A program made the position numbers and the translations under genes. This document shows, piece after piece, positions 56,346 through 64,000 of a stretch of 64,000 nucleotides of DNA (its first letter is position 1; the number at the start of each line of letters is the position of its first letter). Source of the DNA: Pseudomonas chlororaphis subsp. piscium (GTDB lineage: Bacteria; Pseudomonadota; Gammaproteobacteria; Pseudomonadales; Pseudomonadaceae); assembly GCF_003850345.1 (NCBI RefSeq), contig NZ_CP027707.1, forward strand, positions 5,456,001-5,520,000. The letters run 5' to 3'. The notes below the pieces were generated by a model. That model was not told the DNA's origin and did no database searches. It was given only the letters and a program-made list of their open reading frames with translations.

Positions 56346-57314
56346 TCATAGCTTCCCGAATACTTTGAACACACCGATGATTGCCGGTCCTATGGCCACC
56401 AGAAAGAAGCTTGGCCACAGGCAGAAGATCAGCGGAAACACCAGCTTGGTGCCGATTTTTGCGGCCTTCTCTTCGGCCTGCTGGGTGCGCCGGTCACGAA
56501 ACTCCTCGGCATAGACACGCAAGGTCGTACCGACACTGGTCCCGAAGCGAATGCTCTGCGCCAACAGACTCACCAACCCGCGAATGTCCTCCAGCCCGGT
56601 ACGCTCGGCCAGATGCTTGAGCGCTTCGGTACTGGGAATCCCGGCCCGGATCTCGGAGTTGACCAGGGCCAGCTCCATGGCCAGCTCAGGCTGGCTGACC
56701 GCTATCTCTTCCGACACCCGCTCGATCGCCTGGGGCAAGGCAAGGCCTGACTCCACGCAGACCACCATCAAGTCCAGCGCATCCGGAAAGGCGACGAGCA
56801 AACGGGTCATCCGCGCGTTCCTGCGGCTGTCGACATAGATGGCCGGTGCCAGCCAGCCTACCCCCAGCGCCAGGAGCACCAGCCCCATCCCCAGAAGCAG
56901 CGAGACCTTCGGTATCAGCGGCAGCGCCAGGACCGCCAGCGCCATCAATACCAACGGCGTCAGCAGGCGCACCGCCCAGTACATCTGCACAGCGGCCTGG
57001 GAGCGAAAGCCCGCATGGATCAGCAAGGTCCGGGTCGCCGAGGCCTGCTCCTGCTCACCGGAGACAAAGCGCTGGCCGACCTGCTCCAGCATCAATTGCA
57101 GATTGCTCGGCGCCCCCTGCCGATGACCGTCGCCGCCATGGCCGCGCTTGATCAGCAACAGACGACGGTGCACGGGGTCCTGCAGGCCTTGCGCCAGCAA
57201 CACCAGGGTCGCCACGGCCAGTACCACGCTCAGGCCGATGGCCCCGGCGAACAGCAGGCGCGCCAGTTGTTCGTTACCGACCACACTGTTGATCAGACTC
57301 AGTAGATACTCCAT
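56346..57314 (-). CDS. tadC: Flp pilus inner-membrane platform protein TadC
   Basis: 322 residues, type II secretion F domain. N-terminal membrane segment, then two near 115-165, cytoplasmic helices (PDALDLMVVCVESGLALPQAIERV, IPSTEALKHLAERTG) and a final segment LVFPLIFCLWPSFFLVAIGP. It partners TadB as the pilus platform. It is the last gene of the minus-strand unit, facing the DUF3613 gene 74 bases away. Confidence 0.92.
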   Translation of the reverse strand: MEYLLSLINSVVGNEQLARLLFAGAIGLSVVLAVATLVLLAQGLQDPVHRRLLLIKRGHGGDGHRQGAPSNLQLMLEQVGQRFVSGEQEQASATRTLLIHAGFRSQAAVQMYWAVRLLTPLVLMALAVLALPLIPKVSLLLGMGLVLLALGVGWLAPAIYVDSRRNARMTRLLVAFPDALDLMVVCVESGLALPQAIERVSEEIAVSQPELAMELALVNSEIRAGIPSTEALKHLAERTGLEDIRGLVSLLAQSIRFGTSVGTTLRVYAEEFRDRRTQQAEEKAAKIGTKLVFPLIFCLWPSFFLVAIGPAIIGVFKVFGKL

Positions 57315-57341
57315 GACCTCACCCCCTACGAGTGATTGTGC

Positions 57342-58328
57342 TCACACCTGAATCCGGATGATCTTGCGTATCCAGAAGATTCCCACCAGCATCGCCACAA
57401 ACGCGCCAAGCACCATCTTGCGCCCCAATGACTCATTGATGAGCAGAGGCAGATAGGTCGGGCTCGAAAGCACAATCCCCGCCGCCAGTACAAAAGGCAT
57501 CGCCACCAGGATCCAGCCCGACAGGCGCCCTTCGGCCGAGAGCGTCTTGACCTTGCGCTGAAAGCGGAAGCGGCCGCGAATCAGGCTGCTCAAACGCTCC
57601 AGTACCTCTGTCAGGTTGCCGCCCGTCTCGCGATGGATCAGCACAGTGGTCACCAGCATCATCACCGTCATGCTCGGCATGCGCTCCAGCAGGCCAAGCA
57701 TGGCCCGACGCACATCGTTACCGTAGTTGATGTCGGCAAAGGTCAGGCCGAACTCGTGGGCAACCGGCCCCTTGTGCTCGTCGGCCACCAATTGCAGGGT
57801 TTCGTTGAACGGATGTCCGGCACGCAGCGCCCGGCACATGGCATCCAGTGCATCCGGCAACTGCTCCTCGAACAGGGCAAAGCGTTTGTTGCGGTCCCGG
57901 GAGATTTTCAGCACCGGCAGCCAGAAGGCCGCAGCCGCAGCCGGGAGCGCCGCCCACCAGAGTTGCGTGAACAGCCACATCCCCATACCAGCCACCATCA
58001 TCAGGACCAGGCTGAGCATCAGCACCCGATAGGCGCGGTACTCATGCCCGGCCTGCTCGATCATCTGCGCCAGGGCCTCCATCGCCGGCAACTGCTCCAG
58101 GCGCGCCTCCAGCGGGGACAAACGGCGCAGGTATTTCTGGCGCAGTACCGACTGCATGTTCTCCAGGTTACTGGCCCGCTCCAGCAGGTCGAGGCGACTG
58201 CGAATACGCTTGCGCACCTTGCCGGCCTCGCCGAACACCGGCACCGCCACGCTCTGGCTGAGCAGGAATATGGCGGTGAATACCATGCCGAGAAACGCCA
58301 GGATAAATTCGCTGGGGATCTGATGCAT
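57342..58328 (-). CDS. tadB: Flp pilus inner-membrane platform protein TadB
   Basis: 328 residues, type II secretion F domain. Membrane segments about 5-25, 105-145, 270-290 and 300-320; cytoplasmic part with QLPDALDAMCRALRAGHPF and HRETGGNLTEVLERLSSLIR. Begins two bases after the tadA stop. Confidence 0.92.
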   Translation of the reverse strand: MHQIPSEFILAFLGMVFTAIFLLSQSVAVPVFGEAGKVRKRIRSRLDLLERASNLENMQSVLRQKYLRRLSPLEARLEQLPAMEALAQMIEQAGHEYRAYRVLMLSLVLMMVAGMGMWLFTQLWWAALPAAAAAFWLPVLKISRDRNKRFALFEEQLPDALDAMCRALRAGHPFNETLQLVADEHKGPVAHEFGLTFADINYGNDVRRAMLGLLERMPSMTVMMLVTTVLIHRETGGNLTEVLERLSSLIRGRFRFQRKVKTLSAEGRLSGWILVAMPFVLAAGIVLSSPTYLPLLINESLGRKMVLGAFVAMLVGIFWIRKIIRIQV

Positions 58329-58330
58329 GA

Positions 58331-59764
58331 CTAGCCCTCCATCCAGTCTGGCCGGAACAGGCTGAGCGGCAGCTCGATGCCCCGTTTGGCCAGCACATCG
58401 CGAAACGCCGGAACCATGCCCGTGGGGCGGAACTCGCCCAGGACCTCGCCTTTCTCGCCCAGACCACTGCGCGCGAAAGAGAAGATCTCGGTCATGGTGA
58501 TGATTTCCCCTTCCATGCCGTTGATTTCCTGCACGCTGACCAGCCGTCGCGTACCGTCCTCCTGCCGCTCCAGCTGGATGACCACGCCGATGGCCGAAGC
58601 GATCTGCTGACGCAAGGCCTTGATCGGAAAGGTCGCCCCCGTCATCGACACCATGTTCTCGATCCGTCCCAGGGCATCGCGGGCGGTGTTGGCGTGGATG
58701 GTGGTCAGCGAGCCGTCGTGGCCGGTATTCATCGCCGTCAACATGTCCAGCGCCTCGGCGCCACGCACCTCGCCGATCACGATGCGGTCCGGCCGCATAC
58801 GCAGGCTGTTGCGCACCAGCTCCCGCTGGCCCACCTCGCCACGGCCCTCGATGTTCGACGGACGGGTTTCCAGGCGCACCACATGGGGTTGCTGCAGTTG
58901 CAGCTCGGCCGAGTCTTCGATGGTCACGATCCGCTCGTTGTGCGGAATGAAACTGGACAACACGTTGAGCATGGTGGTCTTGCCACTGCCAGTCCCTCCG
59001 GAGATCAGGACATTCAGCCGGCCGCGGACGATGGCCTTGAGCATCAGGGCGATGGCCGGGGTCAGGGTGCCCATCTGCACCAGGCTCTCGGTGTTGAGCA
59101 AATCCACGGCGAAGCGGCGGATCGACATGCTCGGCCCATCGATGGCCAGCGGTGGAATGATGGCGTTGACCCGCGAACCGTCCTTCAGGCGCGCGTCCAC
59201 CAGCGGCGAGGACTCATCGATGCGCCGCCCCAGGCTGGAAACGATGCGATCGATGATATTCAGCAGGTGCTGGTCGTCGCGAAAACGCACATCCGTCCTT
59301 TGCAGCTTGCCGAAGCGCTCGACGTACACCGAGGCATGACCGTTGACCAGGATGTCGGACACACTCGCGTCATTCAGCAACGGCTCCAGAGGTCCGAGAC
59401 CGAGCACCTCGTCGGTGATCTGCTTGAGGATCAACTGGCGGCTGCTGGCATTGATCGGCGCCGAATGCTCATCGAGCAGACGCTGACAGATGTCACGGAT
59501 CTGCCGCCCGGCCTCGGCCGGCTCCAGGGAATCGAGGAGCGACAGGTCCATGACCTTGAGCAACTGCTGGTAGATCTTTTCCCGCCACTCGGCCTCCATC
59601 GGACCAAGCTTGGTCCTGGTTTCATAGAGCAGGTCCGGCACACTGGCCTCCCAGGCCATGAGTACGCTGGCGCACTCTTTGCCGTCGAGGGACGCATCCT
59701 GCGTTTCTGCCGATGCCTGTTTGCCGGGTTGCTGACGCAGGCGGTTACGAAAGTCGCTGAGCAT
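58331..59764 (-). CDS. tadA: Flp pilus assembly ATPase TadA/CpaF
   Basis: 477 residues. Walker [15 protein letters not shown], Asp box [29 protein letters not shown] (Walker B) and His box [13 protein letters not shown], plus the CpaF opening [18 protein letters not shown]. Secretion ATPase powering pilus assembly (and perhaps retraction). Confidence 0.94.
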   Translation of the reverse strand: MLSDFRNRLRQQPGKQASAETQDASLDGKECASVLMAWEASVPDLLYETRTKLGPMEAEWREKIYQQLLKVMDLSLLDSLEPAEAGRQIRDICQRLLDEHSAPINASSRQLILKQITDEVLGLGPLEPLLNDASVSDILVNGHASVYVERFGKLQRTDVRFRDDQHLLNIIDRIVSSLGRRIDESSPLVDARLKDGSRVNAIIPPLAIDGPSMSIRRFAVDLLNTESLVQMGTLTPAIALMLKAIVRGRLNVLISGGTGSGKTTMLNVLSSFIPHNERIVTIEDSAELQLQQPHVVRLETRPSNIEGRGEVGQRELVRNSLRMRPDRIVIGEVRGAEALDMLTAMNTGHDGSLTTIHANTARDALGRIENMVSMTGATFPIKALRQQIASAIGVVIQLERQEDGTRRLVSVQEINGMEGEIITMTEIFSFARSGLGEKGEVLGEFRPTGMVPAFRDVLAKRGIELPLSLFRPDWMEG

Positions 59765-59767
59765 GGC

Positions 59768-60985
59768 CTAGCCTCCGAACAGACGATTGAAGGTACGTTT
59801 GAACAAACTCTTCTCGGCGACCTCGATTCCGATCAGGTTCTGGGTCAGCTCACGCAGGGCCAGGGTCACCCCCGAACGTGGAGCGTGCAGCTCAAGCGGC
59901 ACACCGGTGTTCTGGCTCTCACTGACCACCGCATAGTCATTGGGCACGGCTTGCAGGGTCGTGCAGCGCAAGGCATCGGCAACATCCTTGAGGCTCACTG
60001 GCGAGGTCTTGTTGTAGCGATTGACCACCACCTGTATCCGGTTGCTCTGCACATTCAGGTCGTCGCGCAGGATGCGGGTCAGGCGGGTGCCGTCCTTCAG
60101 GTGGCTCAGGCTCTGCTGCAACACGACGTAGATACGGTCGGCCTGTTCGAGCGTGACACCGGTGAGGTGATCGATCTGTCGCGGCAGATCCACCACCACC
60201 CAGTCGTAGGTCCCACGGGCCAGACGCAACAGTTTTTCCAGCTGATCCAGGTGCACATCCTGCGTCAGGCACAGCTCCCCGGTACGCCCGCCCAGCACAT
60301 GCAGGGTCGGACTGAAATGGTTGCAATAGCCACGCAAGGCAATGCTGTCCAGGGACTCGACCTGCTTCAGCACATCCACATGGCTGTGGGTAGGCACCAC
60401 ATCCAGGCAATGCGCCACGCTGCCGAACTGCAGGTCCAGGTCCAGCAGCAGGGTCCTGCCACCACGGGTGGCGAGCTGATGCGCCAGGTTGCAAGCCAGC
60501 ATCGAGGCTCCCGAACCGCCTTTGGCATTCATCACCGCAACCAGCTTGCCACCGGTCCCCTGCTCCGCATTGGCTTCCATGAGCATACGGCCGATGGCCG
60601 CCTGCAACTCTTCGGCCGCTACCGGCTCGGGAAGAAAATCCCGGGCGCCGGCCTGCATCGCCAGGCGCATGCCCTCACGCTCATCCAGCGGGCCGCAGAC
60701 CAATAGCGGTGGGCGCTCCTTGAGCGGATGCTGCAACAGGGCCGCCAGCTCTTCACGCCACAGATGGCTGACGCGCAACAGCAGGAAGTCGGGCATCTGC
60801 TCCAGCCCATACAGCGGATCGGTATGACCGTTGCTCACCAGGCGAGTGCTGACCTGAATGTTCGGCAGTCCCTGGCTCAACGCTTTCAGATGATTCAAGG
60901 TCGTCGCGTCGCGCCCACTGATCAGCAGGCGTTTGCCTTGCTTTTCAGTAGCGGCAGCGACGGGCGCTTCTCGGGTACTCAACAT
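59768..60985 (-). CDS. tadZ: TadZ/CpaE pilus localisation ATPase
   Basis: 405 residues. An atypical receiver-like N-terminal domain (about 20-135) without an acceptor Asp is followed by a MinD/ParA-type ATPase (about 145-370). The deviant P-loop reads NAKGGSGAS: the first signature Lys is kept, the usual GK(S/T) Lys is replaced by Ala, as known in several TadZ proteins. Further, LLLDLDLQFG and VVVDLPRQ are visible. It overlaps tadF by seven bases. It places the Tad machine at the cell pole. Confidence 0.92.
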   Translation of the reverse strand: MLSTREAPVAAATEKQGKRLLISGRDATTLNHLKALSQGLPNIQVSTRLVSNGHTDPLYGLEQMPDFLLLRVSHLWREELAALLQHPLKERPPLLVCGPLDEREGMRLAMQAGARDFLPEPVAAEELQAAIGRMLMEANAEQGTGGKLVAVMNAKGGSGASMLACNLAHQLATRGGRTLLLDLDLQFGSVAHCLDVVPTHSHVDVLKQVESLDSIALRGYCNHFSPTLHVLGGRTGELCLTQDVHLDQLEKLLRLARGTYDWVVVDLPRQIDHLTGVTLEQADRIYVVLQQSLSHLKDGTRLTRILRDDLNVQSNRIQVVVNRYNKTSPVSLKDVADALRCTTLQAVPNDYAVVSESQNTGVPLELHAPRSGVTLALRELTQNLIGIEVAEKSLFKRTFNRLFGG

Positions 60986-61482
60986 GGTGTGATCTCCGGT
61001 GTGACTGCTGCCTGGGGCTGCCGACCGAGGCTTTCACGTGGCACGGTCGACCTGAATACCGGTAAGACAAACACCCCGTTGAACCCAGGAATCAGCAGAT
61101 TGAAACTGAAGTTGGATACCTGTAGCTGGACATAACGAATGGCGACAAAGCCGTTGCTGCCGCTCAGATCGTTGGGGCTGGCGACGACCGCGCCGTTGGC
61201 GTCCAGATAAACCAGGTTCAGGTTGGCGGACGTCAGATTATTGAGCAGGCTGCTCGGACCGCCGTTGGTGGAAGCGTTGAACATCGCCCGACGCAGAATC
61301 ACCGGATCGTTGATGTCACACACCGCCGCCAGGCGGGCGCCGCGGCGCACGGTTTCATTCAGGGCATTGACCGTGAAGTACAGCCGGCCCATTTCCAGCA
61401 CACCGAACAGCACGGTGAACAGCACCAGGCTGGTGATCGCGAACTCGACGGTGTACAGCCCACGCATACCTTTGACGTTCAT
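60979..61482 (-). CDS. tadF: TadF-like minor pseudopilin
   Basis: 167 residues. N-terminal pseudopilin-like segment GLYTVEFAITSLVLFTVLFGVLEMGRLYF with the conserved Glu, then a periplasmic domain. The ATG at 61482 shares one base with the tadE stop (TGATG); GTG at 61485 is the alternative. Assignment to TadF rather than a second TadE rests on order and length. Confidence 0.8.
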   Translation of the reverse strand: MNVKGMRGLYTVEFAITSLVLFTVLFGVLEMGRLYFTVNALNETVRRGARLAAVCDINDPVILRRAMFNASTNGGPSSLLNNLTSANLNLVYLDANGAVVASPNDLSGSNGFVAIRYVQLQVSNFSFNLLIPGFNGVFVLPVFRSTVPRESLGRQPQAAVTPEITPC

Positions 61483-61952
61483 CACAAGGCCCTCATGACG
61501 ACGGTGGAAGTCAAGGCCAGGCCCAGCGGCACGTTGCTGCCAAACAAGGCGGGCAAGGCACTGCCGATCACCGGCACATAGGTGTAGGTAATGCTGACCT
61601 GGATATGCTGGGCACCCACCGCGGTGACCGCGACAGCTGCTGGCGTCAGCCCCGACACCGCCGCCGGGTAGCCATTGGGGTTGGCGGGCACGCCATAGAC
61701 AGCGATGTTCTTGGCCTGGGTCTGCAGCGTGCCACTCAGTTCAAGCTTGCCGAGGGTGGAGTTCCACGCCTTGTCAGCGACATAACGCCCGGCGTCGCGA
61801 CTGGCCTGCATCAGGCTGTTGTACTGAAACAGCATGCGACCGAACTCGGCGAAGGCCAGCATCAGCAACAGCAGCAGCGGCAGCGTCAACACCAGCTCCA
61901 CCATCGCCAATCCGCTTTGGCTACGCGGCGACCTGAATCCTGTGCGTCCCAT
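61482..61952 (-). CDS. tadE: TadE-like minor pseudopilin
   Basis: 156 residues. Pseudopilin start SGLAMVELVLTLPLLLLLMLAFAEFGRMLFQYN with the conserved Glu, then a short periplasmic part. The frame runs back into tadG, but the ATG at 61952 has AGGAGG five bases upstream. Confidence 0.85.
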   Translation of the reverse strand: MGRTGFRSPRSQSGLAMVELVLTLPLLLLLMLAFAEFGRMLFQYNSLMQASRDAGRYVADKAWNSTLGKLELSGTLQTQAKNIAVYGVPANPNGYPAAVSGLTPAAVAVTAVGAQHIQVSITYTYVPVIGSALPALFGSNVPLGLALTSTVVMRAL

Positions 61953-61960
61953 AAGACCTC

Positions 61961-63295
61961 CTAAGAGTCGGTACTTGGCGTCTGGCTGTTGTCGATATAG
62001 GTCTTGTACAGCTGGATGATCTGCGGCCCGGTGGTATTGGCCGGGTTGGGGCCTGGCACGTTGTCGCCTTCGCACACCTTCTCGAACTGGCCGAATATCT
62101 GCGCCTCATTGCCCTTTTGCGACGCCGGTTGCAGGACGAAGTAGCAGGCGAAACCCAGCACCGGTATCGAGGACGTCCCGTCGTTCTTGCCCGAGCAATC
62201 ACCGATCACGATCTTGATGATCCGCCGTTCGAACGACCCGCCGTTCTGGCAACCGCCGCCACCGGCAACGCAGTTGGCGGACTCCTGCACCCAGTTGTTG
62301 TAGTCGTACAAGGCGCTGCCGCCCGCGGACAAATTGCCGCTGCTCGAGGTGACCGCCTGATTGTTGTACTGAATCTGCTTGAGCGTATCGTCGTAAGTGA
62401 ACGACTTGGAGTTGGTCGTGATCACCAGGTCCGGAGGATAGTTCGCCGCGCTGAGGCCACCGGAATACTGGTTGAAGCGCGTATTGAGGCCCTGGGAGGC
62501 AGGCCCGACAGTGTTCCCCGGCTTGGTCTGGACATTCGAACCGACGCTGTTGCACTGGGTGATACCGCCTGCCAGCCCCTGCCTGATCGTGCTGCCGCCC
62601 GAGCCGAAATCGAGCAGCTGGAAGTTGCCGGGGCCAATCGGCGAGCTGTTGCCCGCGGCGGTTTTCAACACCTGCGCATCGCCGAACTGGAACCCCCAGA
62701 ACATCCCGGTGGCCGGGTTGTTTTTCGTTGGATCGCCGCACACCATCAGCGGCGTGAGGTCACAAGGGCTGGCAGGGCTTGGCCCGGCGGTGGCGACCGC
62801 GCTCACAAACTTGTTACCGACACCATTGCCCAGGGTCTGAAAGACGCCCCAGAAGAATCCGGCCAGGGAATAGTTCGTGACCGTCACCCGCACATAGCTC
62901 GCATTGGCCGGCCCCGGGAAAGAGAAAGGTCCATAGACAGTGGACGCCAACTCCACCGTGGCAAAACCGCCGACATTGTTGCCGATGGCGGTGGCCAGCT
63001 CCTGATTGCCGCTGGCACTGGCATTCAGGGTCAGGGTATTGAGCGCAGCGGTCTGCGCCAGGGTCGCGGCCCCTGTCGTGCCCATTACCGTGCTGAGCGT
63101 CTTGGCACCGCTCAGCGCCGCTGCATCCACCGCATTTTGCAGGCGGGACTTGTTCACCAGCATATGGCCGCCATCCAGCGCCAGGGCCCCCATCAGCAGC
63201 ATCGAGGCCAGGGCAATCACCACCAGTACAAGCATTGCTCCGCGCTGCTGCCGTGGAAATGCACTCAATGGCTGTTGGATATGCGTACTCATCAT
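61961..63295 (-). CDS. tadG: TadG-like pilus assembly protein
   Basis: 444 residues. N-terminal TadE/G-like segment QQRGAMLVLVVIALASMLLMGALALDGGHMLVNKSRLQNAVDAAALSGA, the Flp-associated TadG N-terminal domain; then a long extracellular part rich in Gly, Ser, Asn and Thr with paired Cys (CDLTPLMVCGD, CVAGGGGC). No clear von Willebrand MIDAS motif was seen. Start chosen at ATG 63295 (GAGGG upstream); ATG 63292 is also possible. Confidence 0.82.
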   Translation of the reverse strand: MMSTHIQQPLSAFPRQQRGAMLVLVVIALASMLLMGALALDGGHMLVNKSRLQNAVDAAALSGAKTLSTVMGTTGAATLAQTAALNTLTLNASASGNQELATAIGNNVGGFATVELASTVYGPFSFPGPANASYVRVTVTNYSLAGFFWGVFQTLGNGVGNKFVSAVATAGPSPASPCDLTPLMVCGDPTKNNPATGMFWGFQFGDAQVLKTAAGNSSPIGPGNFQLLDFGSGGSTIRQGLAGGITQCNSVGSNVQTKPGNTVGPASQGLNTRFNQYSGGLSAANYPPDLVITTNSKSFTYDDTLKQIQYNNQAVTSSSGNLSAGGSALYDYNNWVQESANCVAGGGGCQNGGSFERRIIKIVIGDCSGKNDGTSSIPVLGFACYFVLQPASQKGNEAQIFGQFEKVCEGDNVPGPNPANTTGPQIIQLYKTYIDNSQTPSTDS

Positions 63296-63332
63296 CAAGC
63301 CCTCATCGTTCGTCTATGTCGTACCCGATCAT

Positions 63333-64000
63333 TTACAGCTGGGACTTCACAACGTTGACCTCGATCCCACGAATCACCGTGATCCCGCTATCGCCGCTGG
63401 CACGACGACGGACAATCGGCCGAACCACTGGAGGAGCAGGCACGTCCTGGATCATCGCGACCGGCTCGACCATCGCCGGTTGCTTCTGGTTGTCCAGCGG
63501 GTTGCGCAGAGCCAGTTGCAGCTTGCCGGCCGCCATCCCCTTGACCAATTCCTCGGCCTGGAGGGGGGTCATTTCCAGGGTCACGGCGCGCACGACCACC
63601 GGTTGGGTCTTGTCGGTACTGGCCGTCTGGTCCACTGCCAGCACCCGCAGGTCTTGCAGGATGGTCTTGGATTCGGCGTCGCCGGTATTGCCGGTCTGCC
63701 GGGTAGCCAGCACATCGACCCGGTTACCCGGCAACAGGAACCCACCCACGCCGACCACGTCGTCCACCCTGACCGAGATCGCACGCTTGGTAGGTTCGAT
63801 CAGCGACGCCAGGGTACTGCCGCCCAAGTGTTCGGCCAGACGCGCACCGCGCAGGATGTCGCCGCGCAGCATGGAGAAGGTGGCGATCTTGCCTACGACC
63901 TTCTCGGTCGCGTCGAAAGCATCCTCGGGTACGGTCTCCTTGGGCATACGGACCAGCGCGACCTGCTGTGGCTCGACCATTTGCCCGAAAGCGATTTCCA
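63333..64000 (-). CDS. rcpC: Flp pilus assembly protein RcpC/CpaB (partial, start beyond window)
   Basis: About 222 codons are present; the frame is open to the right edge, so the N-terminus lies outside. The visible part has the SAF domain (KIATFSMLRGDILRGARL), then RAISVRVDDVVGVGGFLLPGNRVDVLAT and LQDLRVLAVDQ, as in CpaB. It binds or organises the secretin in the periplasm. It precedes tadG by 37 bases; the Flp pilin gene is expected further upstream. Confidence 0.9.
   Translation of the reverse strand, partial: EIAFGQMVEPQQVALVRMPKETVPEDAFDATEKVVGKIATFSMLRGDILRGARLAEHLGGSTLASLIEPTKRAISVRVDDVVGVGGFLLPGNRVDVLATRQTGNTGDAESKTILQDLRVLAVDQTASTDKTQPVVVRAVTLEMTPLQAEELVKGMAAGKLQLALRNPLDNQKQPAMVEPVAMIQDVPAPPVVRPIVRRRASGDSGITVIRGIEVNVVKSQL

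Noticed and set aside
59768..60985. TadZ as a broken ATPase because its P-loop lacks the GK Lys
   Set aside because: Other TadZ/CpaE proteins also have this deviant P-loop, and the rest of the ATPase fold is intact.

Overview
The window is chromosomal DNA from a Pseudomonas, most likely of the P. fluorescens complex (fluorescens/protegens/chlororaphis type). Evidence: high G+C coding DNA; the Pseudomonas Entner-Doudoroff (ED)/glucose cluster with hexR, gltR/gtrS, gts and oprB; an arcDABC operon; a gcsR-controlled second glycine-cleavage operon; and many copies of the Pseudomonas REP (TAGGAGCGAGGCTTGC type). The species is inferred. I saw no prophage, transposase, CRISPR array, rRNA or tRNA, and no clearly broken gene.

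Layout. 1-5.4 kb: phaJ-like hydratase, an AaeXAB-like efflux operon (minus strand), a probable small gene, a DUF3820 gene and a class V aminotransferase. 5.6-25.2 kb: carbohydrate block with eda-pgl-zwf, hexR (divergent), a hexose-6-P mutarotase gene, oprB, gtsDCBA, an AGE-family sugar isomerase gene, gtrS, gltR, glk, edd and divergent gapA, then mgsA. Glucose enters through OprB and GtsABCD, is phosphorylated by Glk, oxidised by Zwf/Pgl, and split by Edd/Eda into pyruvate and glyceraldehyde-3-P, which GapA uses. HexR-type operators lie at zwf, edd and gapA. AAnAAnAA (Crc/Hfq) motifs lie in six leaders. gtsA and the isomerase gene share a matching upstream block.

25.2-30.3 kb: heme acquisition module (ECF sigma, anti-sigma, TonB receptor, heme oxygenase) with Fur-like boxes. 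30.4-35.8 kb: YbaN-like protein, chemoreceptor with a candidate FliA promoter, CoA-transferase family III protein, AlkA-type glycosylase. 35.8-43 kb: two divergent ArcD-like antiporters, the right one leading the arginine deiminase operon arcDABC plus a DUF5064 gene; a candidate Anr box lies at the expected -41.5 position.

43.2-51.1 kb: GcsR, tandem GcsR-type sites, a sigma-54 promoter, then gcvH-gcvP-sdaA-gcvT, converting glycine through serine to pyruvate. The glyA2 gene known from the P. aeruginosa operon is absent. 51.1-53.4 kb: a CapB/CspA cold-shock gene with a long leader, an RDD membrane protein and nadA. 53.9-64 kb: a Tad/Flp pilus locus split into two convergent units: rcpA-tadD-DUF3613 on plus, and rcpC(partial)-tadG-tadE-tadF-tadZ-tadA-tadB-tadC on minus. 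The Flp pilin and prepilin peptidase genes would lie beyond the right edge.
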